A stretch of DNA of 64,000 nucleotides from Clostridia bacterium (lineage in GTDB: Bacteria > Bacillota > Clostridia > Oscillospirales > Butyricicoccaceae), in the NCBI GenBank assembly GCA_017408985.1, contig JAFQTO010000064.1:16258-80257 (forward strand), given 5' to 3'. This document shows positions 41,775 to 51,494 of this stretch, piece after piece. The notes beneath the pieces are model-generated. The model did not search any database. It had not been told where the DNA came from and saw only the letters and a program-made list of their open reading frames with translations. Position 1 is the stretch's first letter. Every line of letters starts with the position of its first letter. The position numbers and the translations under genes are program-made.

Positions 41775-42628
41775 CGTTCTTCCTCCTCGGATATCATTTG
41801 GAGTGCGGCGTCGTACAGATGGTTTTTGGGATAGGACAGAGCTTTGCTGGTCTCTTTGACCGCGTCCTTGAGGCTCTTGCCCTCTGCCATCAGGCTTTTT
41901 ACCATCTGCAGGGGGTCGGGCTTTTCGGCTCCTGCCTCATCCTCGCCCTTGTATCCGCGGATGACCAGCACGAACTCCCCTTTGGGCGGGGTCTCTGTAT
42001 ATTTGGCGATAGCCTGCGACAAGGTGGTGCGGATTATCTCCTCGTGCATCTTGGTAAGCTCGCGGCAGAGAGATATCTCCCTATCGCCGAAATACTTGTA
42101 CATATCCTCCAGCGTGCGCATCAGCTTGTGGGGCGCTTCGTAAAACACCATAGTGCGTCTCTCTTTTGCCACGCTTTCAAGATGGTCGGCACGGCTTTTG
42201 TTGGCTGTGGACAGAAATCCCTCAAAGGTAAACCTGCCGCACTCGATACCCGACGCGCACAGAGCGGTGATGATGGCACAGCAGCCCGGGATGGGTACTA
42301 CTTCTATGCCCCGCTCGATGCACAGATCAACAAGCTCGGTGCCCGGGTCGGAGATGGCGGGTGAGCCTGCGTCGGTGACGAGGGCACAGCTTTCGCCCTG
42401 CTCGATACGGCTGACTATGTATTCGCCCTTTTCCCTGCGGTTATGCTCGTAATAGCTGATAAGAGGCTTTTTTATCTCGAATCGGCTGAGAAGCTTCATC
42501 GTGACTCTTGTATCCTCGGCGGCGATAAAATCCACCTGCTCCAGAGTCTCTATTGCACGGGGAGAAAAGTCGCTGAGATTGCCTATGGGTGTGGCTATGG
42601 GGTACAGCTTACCGCAAATATTGTCCAT
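41771..42628 (-). CDS. rsmI: 16S rRNA (cytidine(1402)-2'-O)-methyltransferase
   Basis: RsmI methylates the ribose of C1402 in the decoding site. The 285-residue protein shows the family opening GKLYPIATPIGNLSD, AAEDTRVTMKLL, and the SAM-binding DAGSPAISDPG motif (about residue 83). ATG 42628 fits the family start, but its AAGGAG lies 13 nt away; GTG 42637, 4 nt after that site, is the alternative. The gene overlaps the upstream methyltransferase gene. Confidence 0.94.
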   Translation of the reverse strand: MDNICGKLYPIATPIGNLSDFSPRAIETLEQVDFIAAEDTRVTMKLLSRFEIKKPLISYYEHNRREKGEYIVSRIEQGESCALVTDAGSPAISDPGTELVDLCIERGIEVVPIPGCCAIITALCASGIECGRFTFEGFLSTANKSRADHLESVAKERRTMVFYEAPHKLMRTLEDMYKYFGDREISLCRELTKMHEEIIRTTLSQAIAKYTETPPKGEFVLVIRGYKGEDEAGAEKPDPLQMVKSLMAEGKSLKDAVKETSKALSYPKNHLYDAALQMISEEEER

Positions 42629-43307
42629 ATATATCACAATACTCCTTCGTATATCCGTTTTGGTCCCGCAGGATAAGGGGCGGCTCGATCTTGACTCCCT
42701 CGTTGCCCCGCCGTGCTGAGATAAGCACAATTGACGCTTTGGATTCGGCTCTGTCGTGAACGAATCTCAGCCGCTTGACAAAAAATCCGCATCCGTGCAG
42801 CGCCGAAAACGCACCGTCCAGCCGCTCGGGACGCAGGCAGAAATAAAAACTGCCCGAAGTCTTGAGCGCTCTCGCTGCAGCAGAGCACACGCCCTCAAGC
42901 TCGGCGCGTCGGGCGGCGTCTATCTCGGGCGAGAGGCTGGCTTTGCCCCGTGCGGGAGAAAAGTACGGCGGGTTGGAAATGCAGAAATCGTATCTGCGTT
43001 CAAACTTATATCGGGTATAGTCGGCGTTTACGATCTTTGCCCTCTGTTTGACACCGCACCGCTCATAATTGCGCTCTGCCAGCGCCGCCGCACCCTCAAT
43101 AAGCTCCACGCCGTCAACCGTCACTCCGGGGTTGCGGAGCATACACAGAAGTCCCAGACAGCCTGTGCCCGCACCCAGATCAACGCCGTGCTCACCCTTA
43201 CGGGGTTGGGCAAAATAAGACAGCAGCACGGTATCCGTGGTCAGCTTAAAAAATCTGTCGTCCATCAGGATGGTATGCCCTGAGTAGAACGGGTATTCTT
43301 TTTCCAC
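42609..43307 (-). CDS. TrmN6/YfiC-type N6-adenine methyltransferase
   Basis: The product has a Rossmann methyltransferase fold with GVDLGAGTGCLGLL as SAM site and the CISNPPYF motif (NPPY) of N6-adenine methyltransferases; relatives modify A37 of tRNA-Val. In Firmicutes such a gene commonly precedes rsmI, as here. The start is taken as GTG 43307 because GGGAGGG lies 9 nt before it; ATG 43331 with a weaker AGGTG site is the alternative, giving 240 instead of 232 residues. Confidence 0.88.
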   Translation of the reverse strand: MEKEYPFYSGHTILMDDRFFKLTTDTVLLSYFAQPRKGEHGVDLGAGTGCLGLLCMLRNPGVTVDGVELIEGAAALAERNYERCGVKQRAKIVNADYTRYKFERRYDFCISNPPYFSPARGKASLSPEIDAARRAELEGVCSAAARALKTSGSFYFCLRPERLDGAFSALHGCGFFVKRLRFVHDRAESKASIVLISARRGNEGVKIEPPLILRDQNGYTKEYCDIYGQYLR

Positions 43308-43421
43308 CGGGCATCCCTCCCTCTGCAGCATTTTTGCACCTATACTATACCATATTTTACAACGTATATTCTACCATATTTCGTAAAAAATACAAACAAA
43401 AACCACGGGAGACAAAAATGT

Positions 43422-44057
43422 ATGAAGAGAGCTATATCCATTATTCTCATTTTGCTGATACTGGTATCCATCACGGCTTTTGCCGCCTACAGGCAGGGCG
43501 ACAGAGGCGAAAAGGTCAAGCAGATACAGACCCGTCTCAAGCGCTGGGGGTATTACAGCGGCAATATCGACGGTATCTACGGCAAAAAGACCACCGAGGC
43601 GGTCAAGTATTTTCAGCGCACCAACGGACTGACGGTGGACGGCATCTGCGGAAAGGAGACCTTTGCCGCATTAGGGTTGTCGGAGGGCAGTAATCAGTCG
43701 GGGTCAAACGATTTTTACCTGCTTGCCCGTATGATAGCCGCCGAGGCGAGGGGCGAGCCTTACGTGGGGCAGGTGGCGGTAGGCGCCGTTATCCTCAACA
43801 GAGTTGAGCATCCGTCATTCCCCAACAGTATATCGGGGGTCATATATCAGCCGGGTGCTTTTTCGGCTATAGGCGACGGACAATGGGCAAAGACCCCCGT
43901 CACCGACAGCGCACGCAAAGCGGCGCAGGACGCACTTAACGGCTGGGACCCAACGGGCGGCGCCATCTATTATTATAACCCTGCCAAGACCACGAGCACG
44001 TGGATATATTCCCGTCCCGTAGTCACCACCATAGGTGCACACGTTTTTGCCAAATAG
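43422..44057 (+). CDS. sleB: SleB-like cell wall hydrolase with peptidoglycan-binding domain
   Basis: The 211-residue protein has a signal peptide (residues 1-22), a peptidoglycan-binding domain (GDRGEKVKQIQTRLKRWGYY, residues about 26-83) and a SleB hydrolase domain with ARMIAAEARGEP, where the catalytic Glu is expected, and YYNPAKT near the end. SleB is a lytic transglycosylase that degrades the muramic-lactam cortex during spore germination. The partner ypeB gene is not adjacent. A vegetative wall role is possible but less likely. Confidence 0.9.
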   Translation: MKRAISIILILLILVSITAFAAYRQGDRGEKVKQIQTRLKRWGYYSGNIDGIYGKKTTEAVKYFQRTNGLTVDGICGKETFAALGLSEGSNQSGSNDFYLLARMIAAEARGEPYVGQVAVGAVILNRVEHPSFPNSISGVIYQPGAFSAIGDGQWAKTPVTDSARKAAQDALNGWDPTGGAIYYYNPAKTTSTWIYSRPVVTTIGAHVFAK

Positions 44058-44105
44058 CACCTCTTTTTGCAGGGGAAGGAATATAAAAATGTTATATTCT
44101 TGCTA

Positions 44106-44134
44106 TTGATTTTGTTAGAATTTTACTATATAAT
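44106..44134 (+). promoter_or_regulatory. Promoter of the tandem GH20 operon
   Basis: TTGATT (44106-44111) and consensus TATAAT (44129-44134) are 17 bp apart, 34 bp before the start codon. Confidence 0.75.
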
Positions 44135-44168
44135 CCAAATCAAGAAGACCTGCAGAGGAGGATTATAT

Positions 44169-46391
44169 ATGCACAGCATCAAGAGCAGACTTACGGTTAT
44201 TCCGCAGCAGTTTACCTGCACCCGGGATGCGGGAGCAAGCTTATACAAAGACGGCAAAGGCTGTTACCTGCTTGAAAACAGAGCGGGCGGCGAGTTTTCC
44301 GAGAGGGCAAAGGAACTTATCGCAGACAAGCTGGGTGCGCCTCAGGCAGAGGGCACGGACTGCGCACGTATCGTTGTACAGCTCGATGAAAAGTCGGATA
44401 TCCCCAACGCCGATCAGGGCTACTCGCTGACGGTCAGAGACAACGCAGTCACCCTGACGGGTTTCGGCGGCAGAGGGCTTATTTACGGAGCCGTTACCCT
44501 GTGTCAGCTTCTCTGTGCAGACCAAGCTCTGCCCGCACTTGAAATAACCGACTGGCCCGATATAGAAAAGCGCGGACATTTTATCGAAAGCCGATTCGGC
44601 ACCGATCTTATGGAGCTCAGCGACTGGCAGGCGGTAGTGGACGATATGGTGCAGAAAAAGCAGAATACCCTGACCATATCCCTCTACGGCTGCTGGTGCA
44701 TTCAGTTTGACAACCGCGTCAGCGAGTATATATTCGTCCCCATCCCCAAATACCCCGAGCTTAAGACCCCCGTATATACCAACTACTTTTCGCCCAAACA
44801 AAACCGCTGGATAAAAGAGATCTGCGACACGCCTATTGCCGCCAAGGACTTTTTCGGTGAGATATGCCGCTACGGCAAAAAATGGGGTGTGGAGGTCCTT
44901 CCTCTGTTCAACTCCTACGGGCATAACACCCTTATCCCCGACCGCTACCCCGAGGTCTCGGCAAAATATGAGGACGGCACGCCTACCTACAACGGCTTCT
45001 GCACGTCCGAGGAGAAAACCTACGAACTGCTGTTTGATCTCTACGATACCATTATAGATAATTATCTTGTACCCTGCGGCATAACCTCATTCCATATCGG
45101 ACTTGACGAGGTGGGCCTGGGCGACGAGACTACGGGCGTCAACGCAAGAGAGCCGTTTAAGTCACACCCCGCATTCTGCCGCTGTGAAAAGTGCAAAGAC
45201 ATCCCCGCAAAAGAGCGGTTTATCTCCCACGCAATCAGGCTTATCTCACACCTGAAAAGCCGCGGTATGACCGATATATATCTGTACAACGATATGCTCT
45301 ACCGCGCACACCGCACACCCGAGCAGGACTTTCTCCCCGATTTTGTCAAGGCGCTGGAGGATAACGGTCTTACGGATGTCACGGTCATCGACTGGTGGAA
45401 GTACAACTGCCGAAAAAAGCTGTTTGACTCCACCGGCTTCGGCGCCGAGGATATACGCCGCAGCAAGGTACGCTGCGCCGTCAAGCCGATGAACGGATAC
45501 TACCATTGGCAGATGCTTCACCCCGCAATAGAAAACAGCTGTCTCCACGGTGTTGTCGCCAACGAGACCCGTTGTATGGGCTATATCTCCTACTCCTGCT
45601 GGGACGATATGTACGACCGCACCAACTCGGCGCAGGCGCAGTACAGTTGGAACTTCGAGGGTGCCCCCTCTGTGGCAAAAGCCTCTATGGCGTACTGCCG
45701 CAGGCTGTTCCCCACCGCCGCAGAGGATGCATACAAGGCGTTTGAGCTGCTGGAGAGGTGCAACGAGGAGGGCGGCGAAAAACGTGAGGACGGCAGCAAG
45801 ATACTGTCCACCCGCGTACTCAGCGAGAGCATACTCAGCTACTACCCCTACAGCTATCTGCGGCTGAGCAAGCCCTATCCCCGCAACTTCCCCGGCGAGG
45901 CAATGAGCACCATACTCCAAAACCGCGAGGAGACCGAAAGGCTGATCTATCAGGCCCTCGGCTGTGCCGAAAGCGCACAGCGGATATTCAAAGAGCTGTC
46001 CGAAACGGCAGGCTGCGACAGGTATTTTGCCCGTGTCTACGAGCTGGAGAGCGAGAACTTCGTCTGTCTGTTCGAGGATTTTCTGGCTCTGCTGAGAATG
46101 TATGACCTGACGCAAGCGGGTATTGATGAGTGTGCAAGACAGGAGATACTGTCCCTTGCCGCCTCGCGAAAAAACGCACGGCTGTACCATATGGCAAAGC
46201 GCGAAGAGGTAAAAAGCGCCTGCAACGCACCCATACAGATGCGCCATCAAAGCATATTCATGCAGCTGTTTGCCGATATAGAAGCCTATGCTTCCGTAAA
46301 CCGCGCCGGGGATATGCGGCTCGATATGCTCGATCTCAGCGCCGTAGGTTCGGACAGATTCTTTGACGTCAGGGGAGGAAAGACCGTATGA
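44169..46391 (+). CDS. Glycoside hydrolase family 20 protein (beta-N-acetylhexosaminidase), copy 1
   Basis: GH20 enzymes release terminal GlcNAc or GalNAc by substrate-assisted catalysis. The 740-residue protein has an N-terminal GH20b-type domain (DQGYSLTV, GGRGLIYGAVTL) and a TIM barrel with the catalytic Asp-Glu pair in HIGLDEVG (about residue 312). The start at 44169 follows GAGGAGG. There is no signal peptide, so it should work inside the cell on imported oligosaccharides. The C-terminal third (about 200 residues) is not a domain I recognise. nagA and nagB-ROK genes lie just downstream on the other strand. Confidence 0.9.
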   Translation: MHSIKSRLTVIPQQFTCTRDAGASLYKDGKGCYLLENRAGGEFSERAKELIADKLGAPQAEGTDCARIVVQLDEKSDIPNADQGYSLTVRDNAVTLTGFGGRGLIYGAVTLCQLLCADQALPALEITDWPDIEKRGHFIESRFGTDLMELSDWQAVVDDMVQKKQNTLTISLYGCWCIQFDNRVSEYIFVPIPKYPELKTPVYTNYFSPKQNRWIKEICDTPIAAKDFFGEICRYGKKWGVEVLPLFNSYGHNTLIPDRYPEVSAKYEDGTPTYNGFCTSEEKTYELLFDLYDTIIDNYLVPCGITSFHIGLDEVGLGDETTGVNAREPFKSHPAFCRCEKCKDIPAKERFISHAIRLISHLKSRGMTDIYLYNDMLYRAHRTPEQDFLPDFVKALEDNGLTDVTVIDWWKYNCRKKLFDSTGFGAEDIRRSKVRCAVKPMNGYYHWQMLHPAIENSCLHGVVANETRCMGYISYSCWDDMYDRTNSAQAQYSWNFEGAPSVAKASMAYCRRLFPTAAEDAYKAFELLERCNEEGGEKREDGSKILSTRVLSESILSYYPYSYLRLSKPYPRNFPGEAMSTILQNREETERLIYQALGCAESAQRIFKELSETAGCDRYFARVYELESENFVCLFEDFLALLRMYDLTQAGIDECARQEILSLAASRKNARLYHMAKREEVKSACNAPIQMRHQSIFMQLFADIEAYASVNRAGDMRLDMLDLSAVGSDRFFDVRGGKTV

Positions 46392-48661
46392 ACATACTTG
46401 ACAGAATAATCACTCCGCCCAAGCAGGTTCGGTTTTTTGGCGGTGAGGACGTTATATTGGGCACGGCGGGCAAAAGTCTGTGCCATATCCAAAACAGCGC
46501 CTCGGGTCAGCTTGGGCAGACCGCCGAAAACAAGCTGCGGCACACTCTGGGCGGACTGCTCGGCGAGCTTGAGGGCGCTCTGCCCGTTACTCTCGCCTAT
46601 GCACCCGCCCCCGACGGCATCAAAAACGCCGATCAGGGCTACCGTCTGACGGTGGACGAAAGCGGCGTGCGTATAGAAGGCTTCGGTGAGCGGGGGCTCT
46701 TGTACGGTGCGGTCACCCTGTGCCAGATGGCGGCGATCGAAAACAACCGCCTTGCTTTGCCTCAGCTTGAGATAGTCGACTGGCCCGATCTGCAAAGACG
46801 CGGACATTTTATCGAGAGCCGCTACGGCACCAACCTGATGAAGCTCTGCGACTGGAAGAGCATCATCGACGATTTTGTTGAGAAGAAGCAGAACATTATG
46901 AGTATGTCTCTCTACTGCTGCTGGGGTATGCAGTATGACAGCGAGGTATGCGAGTACGTGTATTTTTCACTTGACAAGTATCCCAAGCTCAAGACCTCGG
47001 TGCGTACCAAGTATTATTCGGTCAAGCAAAAACGCTGGATAGACAAAACCGAGCCTACCCCCATAGCAAGCGAGGACTTCTTCCTTGAGCTCTGCCACTA
47101 CGCCAAAGCACACGGTGTGGAGGTGGTGCCCCTGATCAACTCCTACGGACACAACACCCTTATCCCCCGCTCCTATCCCGAGGTGTCGGCAAAATTTCCC
47201 GACGGCTCCCCTACCTACAACGGCTTCTGCACATCAAGTGACGCTACATATAACCTGCTGTTTGATATTTATGACGCCATCATAGACCGCTATCTTGCCC
47301 CCTGCGGATTTACTTCGTTCGATATCGGTATGGACGAGATAGACGATCAGAGCGGTGTTATCGGCGTGTACCCCGACGACCCGTTCTCGGCGCGACCTGC
47401 ATTCTGCGAGTGCGAAAAGTGCCGAAAAGTGCCCAACTACCTCAAATTCGTCAACCACGCCATCAGGCTTGCCACACACCTGAAAGAAAAGGGTATGAAG
47501 ACGGTCTACATCTGCAACGATATGTTCTTCCGCTCCTTTGACCCCAAGCGGGATTTCTACCTGACCCCCATACTTGATGCACAGCGGGCGGAAACGGGCG
47601 ATCTGTCCATAACCGCCGCTATGGACAACCATCTTGCCCTCTTCTGGGGTGAGCTGATAAAGCACGGCCTGCAGGATATTATGGTGATGAACTGGTGGAA
47701 ATACACCGACGTGCGTGAGCGTATGTCTTTTACTGCCGAGGATATAAACTCAAGCAAGCTTAAGAGCATCGTCAAGCCAATGAACGGCTATTACCACTGG
47801 AATCTTCTGCGCCCCGCCGCCGTCAACAGTCATATACTGGCGGAGGTGGCAAGCAAAGCCGACGACTGCACGGGCTACGTTTCCTACTCCGGCTGGGCAA
47901 AGCCCTTTGACCGCACCAATTCGGCGCAGGCGGCTTTTGCCTGGGGATTTGAGCAGGCAGGCTCACCCGAAAAACAGCTGCAAAACTACTGCCGCCGCAT
48001 CTTCGGCAACAGCGCCGAGGACTGCGTAAGGGCGTTCAGGCTGCTGGATCTGTGCAACCGCGAGGGCGGCGAAAGCTATGAGGACGGCACCAAGGTGCTG
48101 GACAGCCGCACCCTGACCGAGCGTACTCTTGCCTACTATCTGTTCTCATATATTGCCAAGGACAAGCCCTATCCCCGCAACTTCCCCGGCGAGAGTATGC
48201 AGACCGTGCTCAGTCGGCGGGATGAGTACGAGCGGCTGATGAGACTTGTATCAAGCGCGGCAAAAGAGGCATCCGCGCTGTTCGGTGCCGCCGCCGCAGA
48301 CCCCACCGCCGACCGCGCCTTTGCCCTGCGGTACGCCCTTGAGGCGGATAACTTCTCGCTTTTGTGCGACGACTGGCTGGCGCTGCTGGAGGCGCACGAT
48401 ATGCTGTCTGACGGATGTGATGATGCCGCAGGCAGGATAGCCGCGCTTGCCAAAAAGCGCAAAAACGCACGTCTCGGGCATATCGAGCGAAGCGAGGAGA
48501 TAGAGGAGCATTATCTGCACTCGTCACACCTGCGCAATCAGAGCGTGTTTATGCAGCTGTTTGCCGATATCGAGGCGTACGCTTCAAGCGGCGACGTAAG
48601 CAAGCTGGATATGCTCGATCTGAGCAATATCGCATCAGCACAACTGAACAATCTGAGATAA
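46388..48661 (+). CDS. Glycoside hydrolase family 20 protein, copy 2
   Basis: This 757-residue paralogue starts in a 4-nt ATGA overlap with copy 1 and is similar to it over its whole length (for example RGHFIESR, VKPMNGYYHW and NAQxNSVFMQLFADIEAYA-like blocks shared). The catalytic Asp-Glu pair is in DIGMDEID (about residue 314), where the preceding His of copy 1 is Asp. It too lacks a signal peptide. Two kept copies suggest different linkages or sugars (GlcNAc against GalNAc, for instance), which is inference. Confidence 0.9.
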   Translation: MNILDRIITPPKQVRFFGGEDVILGTAGKSLCHIQNSASGQLGQTAENKLRHTLGGLLGELEGALPVTLAYAPAPDGIKNADQGYRLTVDESGVRIEGFGERGLLYGAVTLCQMAAIENNRLALPQLEIVDWPDLQRRGHFIESRYGTNLMKLCDWKSIIDDFVEKKQNIMSMSLYCCWGMQYDSEVCEYVYFSLDKYPKLKTSVRTKYYSVKQKRWIDKTEPTPIASEDFFLELCHYAKAHGVEVVPLINSYGHNTLIPRSYPEVSAKFPDGSPTYNGFCTSSDATYNLLFDIYDAIIDRYLAPCGFTSFDIGMDEIDDQSGVIGVYPDDPFSARPAFCECEKCRKVPNYLKFVNHAIRLATHLKEKGMKTVYICNDMFFRSFDPKRDFYLTPILDAQRAETGDLSITAAMDNHLALFWGELIKHGLQDIMVMNWWKYTDVRERMSFTAEDINSSKLKSIVKPMNGYYHWNLLRPAAVNSHILAEVASKADDCTGYVSYSGWAKPFDRTNSAQAAFAWGFEQAGSPEKQLQNYCRRIFGNSAEDCVRAFRLLDLCNREGGESYEDGTKVLDSRTLTERTLAYYLFSYIAKDKPYPRNFPGESMQTVLSRRDEYERLMRLVSSAAKEASALFGAAAADPTADRAFALRYALEADNFSLLCDDWLALLEAHDMLSDGCDDAAGRIAALAKKRKNARLGHIERSEEIEEHYLHSSHLRNQSVFMQLFADIEAYASSGDVSKLDMLDLSNIASAQLNNLR

Positions 48662-48663
48662 GC

Positions 48664-48700
48664 AAAAAATCTGTATGCAGTATATGCATACAGATTTTTT
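48664..48700. terminator. Bidirectional terminator between GH20 genes and nagA
   Basis: AAAAAATCTGTATGCA pairs perfectly with TGCATACAGATTTTTT across a short loop between converging operons. Confidence 0.85.
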
Positions 48701-48702
48701 AT

Positions 48703-49812
48703 TCAGCTCATTATGACTTCGCAGATATTCAGATTTTTGTCAAGCACTACCAGATCTGCAAGTTTGTTCTCGGCTATGCTGCCGAGCTGCTTTTCGGCAC
48801 CCACGACTGATGCAGGGACGTAGCTTGCGGCGTACACGGCATCGGCAAGGGAGCATACGTTCCACCTGACCAGATTGCGGACACCCTCCAGCAGGGTGCA
48901 GGTGCTTCCCGCAATATTGCCTGCGTCGATGCAGGCTTTGCCGTCTTTGACCGTAATATACTGACCGCCCGAAACATACTCACCGTCCGGCAGGCCGGCA
49001 GCACGGATGGAATCGGACACCATGCAAAACCGATCCTTGCCCACAGCATTGTACAGCATCCTGACCGCCGCGGGATGAACGTGCAATCCGTCGCAGATGC
49101 ACTCGCAAAAGGCAGCCCGACTGTCCATTGCCGCTGCGACGACCCCCGGTGAGCGGTGATGGATGGGGGGCATGCAGTTAAAAGTGTGGGTAACACCCGC
49201 AGCGCCCGCTGCAAAAGCCGCCGCGGCCTGCTCATAGCTTGCGCCCGTGTGACCCAAAAACACCTTGCATCCGCTGTTTCGGATAATATCCGCAGCGCCC
49301 TCAAGCTCGGGGGCAAGGCTGATGATCTTAAGACCGCCGCCGCATACCTGCTGCATCTGCGAGACAAACTCCACGTCGGGCAGGGAGAGATAGTCGGGGT
49401 TCTGTGCGCCCTTGTACTCACGGGAGAAAAATGGGCCTTCCATATACACGCCCAGTATGCGCGCACCGCCCTGCATCTTTGCGCACTTGACGGCGTTGGC
49501 TGCGGCATTGAGCATATTCTCTCTTGAGTCGGTCATTACTGTGGCCAGCAGACTTGTTGTACCCGCGGCCATAAGCGACCTGCGTATGGCATCGGTGGCG
49601 CTTATCTCGCCGTCGCCGTGGTCTTTGCCCATACAGCCGTGGGTGTGTATATCCACAAGACCGGGGATAATGTATTTTCCGGTGCAATCCTCGCCCACAA
49701 GGGCGGTCTTGCCGATATATCTGATGATCCCGTCACGGACTACAAGGTCGGCTTTTTTGAAGCCCTCACCCTGCACAAGCACGTTGGCGTATTTGAATAC
49801 CCGTTCAGCCAT
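48703..49812 (-). CDS. nagA: N-acetylglucosamine-6-phosphate deacetylase
   Basis: NagA turns GlcNAc-6-phosphate into glucosamine-6-phosphate and acetate. The 369-residue amidohydrolase has the metal motif VDIHTHG (His56, His58), EGPF with the metal-binding Glu, HTFNCMPPIHHR and the catalytic-Asp segment MVSDSI. The start at 49812 has GGAGGTG 5 nt before it. The gene overlaps the upstream nagB-ROK fusion by 8 nt, so all three GlcNAc activities are made from one message. Confidence 0.95.
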   Translation of the reverse strand: MAERVFKYANVLVQGEGFKKADLVVRDGIIRYIGKTALVGEDCTGKYIIPGLVDIHTHGCMGKDHGDGEISATDAIRRSLMAAGTTSLLATVMTDSRENMLNAAANAVKCAKMQGGARILGVYMEGPFFSREYKGAQNPDYLSLPDVEFVSQMQQVCGGGLKIISLAPELEGAADIIRNSGCKVFLGHTGASYEQAAAAFAAGAAGVTHTFNCMPPIHHRSPGVVAAAMDSRAAFCECICDGLHVHPAAVRMLYNAVGKDRFCMVSDSIRAAGLPDGEYVSGGQYITVKDGKACIDAGNIAGSTCTLLEGVRNLVRWNVCSLADAVYAASYVPASVVGAEKQLGSIAENKLADLVVLDKNLNICEVIMS

Positions 49813-51418
49813 CACTGCACCTCCGCATAGCCAGATCGGCCGCACCGATCATACCTGCATCGTTGCCCAGCACAGCCTGCCTGAGATCCACACCGCGGCA
49901 AGCCTCCCTGAGACGGGCAAAGAAGATGTCTTTCTGCTCGGATATGCCGCCGCCGATGACCACAAGCTTAGGGTCAAAGATGCTTTTTATGCTCTCTATG
50001 CCGGTTTTGAGTTCGGCGATGTATGCGTCAAGCACCTTTTCGGCAACGGGGCAGCCCTGTGCCACCGCCTCAAAGAAGCTGCGGCCGTTTGCGCTGTCAT
50101 CCATATACCCTGCCAGTATGCTGTCGGGGTTTTCTGCCGCCGCCTGCCGCGCGGAGGCTATAAGCACCGTCACCGATGCATACCGCTCAAAGCAGCCTCT
50201 CTGTCCGCAGCCGCACTCTCTGCCGCCCGAATGGGTTATCATATGTCCGAACTCTCCCGCATGGCCGTGACTGCCGCGGTATATTCTGCCGTTTATAACT
50301 ATGCCCGAACCGATGCCCGTGCCCAAAGTTAGCATAAGCATATCGCCTTTTTCGCCCGAGGCCATATACTCGCCCCACGCGGCGGCGTTGGCGTCGTTCT
50401 CCAGAATAGCGGGAACTCCCACCTCGCGCTCTATATATCCGCGGACGTCAACACCCCTGAAGGGCAGGTTGGACTGTTTGGTTATGGTGCTGTCCAGCGC
50501 GATCCTGCCGGGCATACTTATGCCCACGACGGCGATGGGGTACTGTTTTGTGATCCTGCGGCAGGTATTTGTCACCTGCTCCAAAAGCCGATCTGCCGAA
50601 GAGCGGTCGGTGGTCTCCTCAAACCGATATATTATACCGCTCTGATCCACCACTCCGTATTTGATGTTCATGCCTCCCACGTCTATGCCCAGATAAAGCT
50701 TCTCATAGGCGTCTCTGTCGCAAAGTACTGTAACGTCGGGGTGCATATTGAGCATAGTGACCGGCCAGTCGGTGGAGATCTCGCCCTCAAGGAGCTTGTG
50801 CAAGGCGCGGTGTTTTTCTTTGCCTGTGCACAGAAGCAGAATGCTCCGCGCCTTCATTATGCCGCCGAGACCCATTGTGACCGCCTGCACGGGCACCTCA
50901 TCTGCGCTGTTGAAGAACCGTGCGTTGGCCTGCACCGTGTCCTCGGTCAGACCGGTGAGATGGGTGCCCGACACAAGTCGGCTGTCAGGCTCATTGAAGC
51001 CTATATGGCCGTTTCTGCCCACGCCAAGCACCTGCAGATCAATACCGCCTGCCTGCTCGATAGCGGCATCATAGCGCAGACACTCCTCATAGATATCGGG
51101 TGCGTTGCCTGCGGGGACGTGGGTGTTTTCGCGCTTTATATCTATACCGCAAAACAGATTTGTGTCCATAAAATATCTGTAGGAGCACTCATTGTCGGGT
51201 GATACGGGATAATACTCGTCCAGATTGAAGGTGCGCACCTGCTCAAAGCTGAGCTGACCTGCGCCGCACCGTCTCTGCAGCTCGCGGTACATACCCACGG
51301 GTGTAGAACCTGTAGGCAGACCCAGAACTATGTCGGGTTTGTTTTTTATGCGGCCTTCGAGAATATCGGCTGCGCGGGATGCTACCTCGGCAGCGTTTGC
51401 AAAAACTTCAAGCTTCAT
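49805..51418 (-). CDS. Fused glucosamine-6-phosphate deaminase and ROK-family sugar kinase
   Basis: Residues 1 to about 238 form a full NagB domain (LGLPTGSTP, NLDEYYP with Asp67, GRNGHIGFNEP with His138 and Glu143). Residues about 240-537 form a full ROK kinase: phosphate motif GIDVGG, catalytic ENDANAAAWGE, GHAGEFGH and the zinc motif CGCGQRGC. There is no linker and no stop between them. One chain should thus phosphorylate GlcNAc (or a related sugar) and deaminate glucosamine-6-phosphate, with NagA doing the middle step. The start at 51418 follows GAGGCG. Kinase specificity is inferred from context. Confidence 0.93.
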   Translation of the reverse strand: MKLEVFANAAEVASRAADILEGRIKNKPDIVLGLPTGSTPVGMYRELQRRCGAGQLSFEQVRTFNLDEYYPVSPDNECSYRYFMDTNLFCGIDIKRENTHVPAGNAPDIYEECLRYDAAIEQAGGIDLQVLGVGRNGHIGFNEPDSRLVSGTHLTGLTEDTVQANARFFNSADEVPVQAVTMGLGGIMKARSILLLCTGKEKHRALHKLLEGEISTDWPVTMLNMHPDVTVLCDRDAYEKLYLGIDVGGMNIKYGVVDQSGIIYRFEETTDRSSADRLLEQVTNTCRRITKQYPIAVVGISMPGRIALDSTITKQSNLPFRGVDVRGYIEREVGVPAILENDANAAAWGEYMASGEKGDMLMLTLGTGIGSGIVINGRIYRGSHGHAGEFGHMITHSGGRECGCGQRGCFERYASVTVLIASARQAAAENPDSILAGYMDDSANGRSFFEAVAQGCPVAEKVLDAYIAELKTGIESIKSIFDPKLVVIGGGISEQKDIFFARLREACRGVDLRQAVLGNDAGMIGAADLAMRRCSDG

Positions 51419-51494
51419 ACACAACGCCTCTTTTTGTGAGTTTATCATTGATATATTAAATATATTAGCTTTTTTGCCCGATTCCCGCTATACA

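Noticed and set aside
50680..50720. Sequencing error joining nagB and the ROK gene
   Set aside because: The junction has no homopolymer run, both domains are in one frame with intact motifs, and no stop or restart signal is visible; it is kept as a real fusion pending read-level checks.
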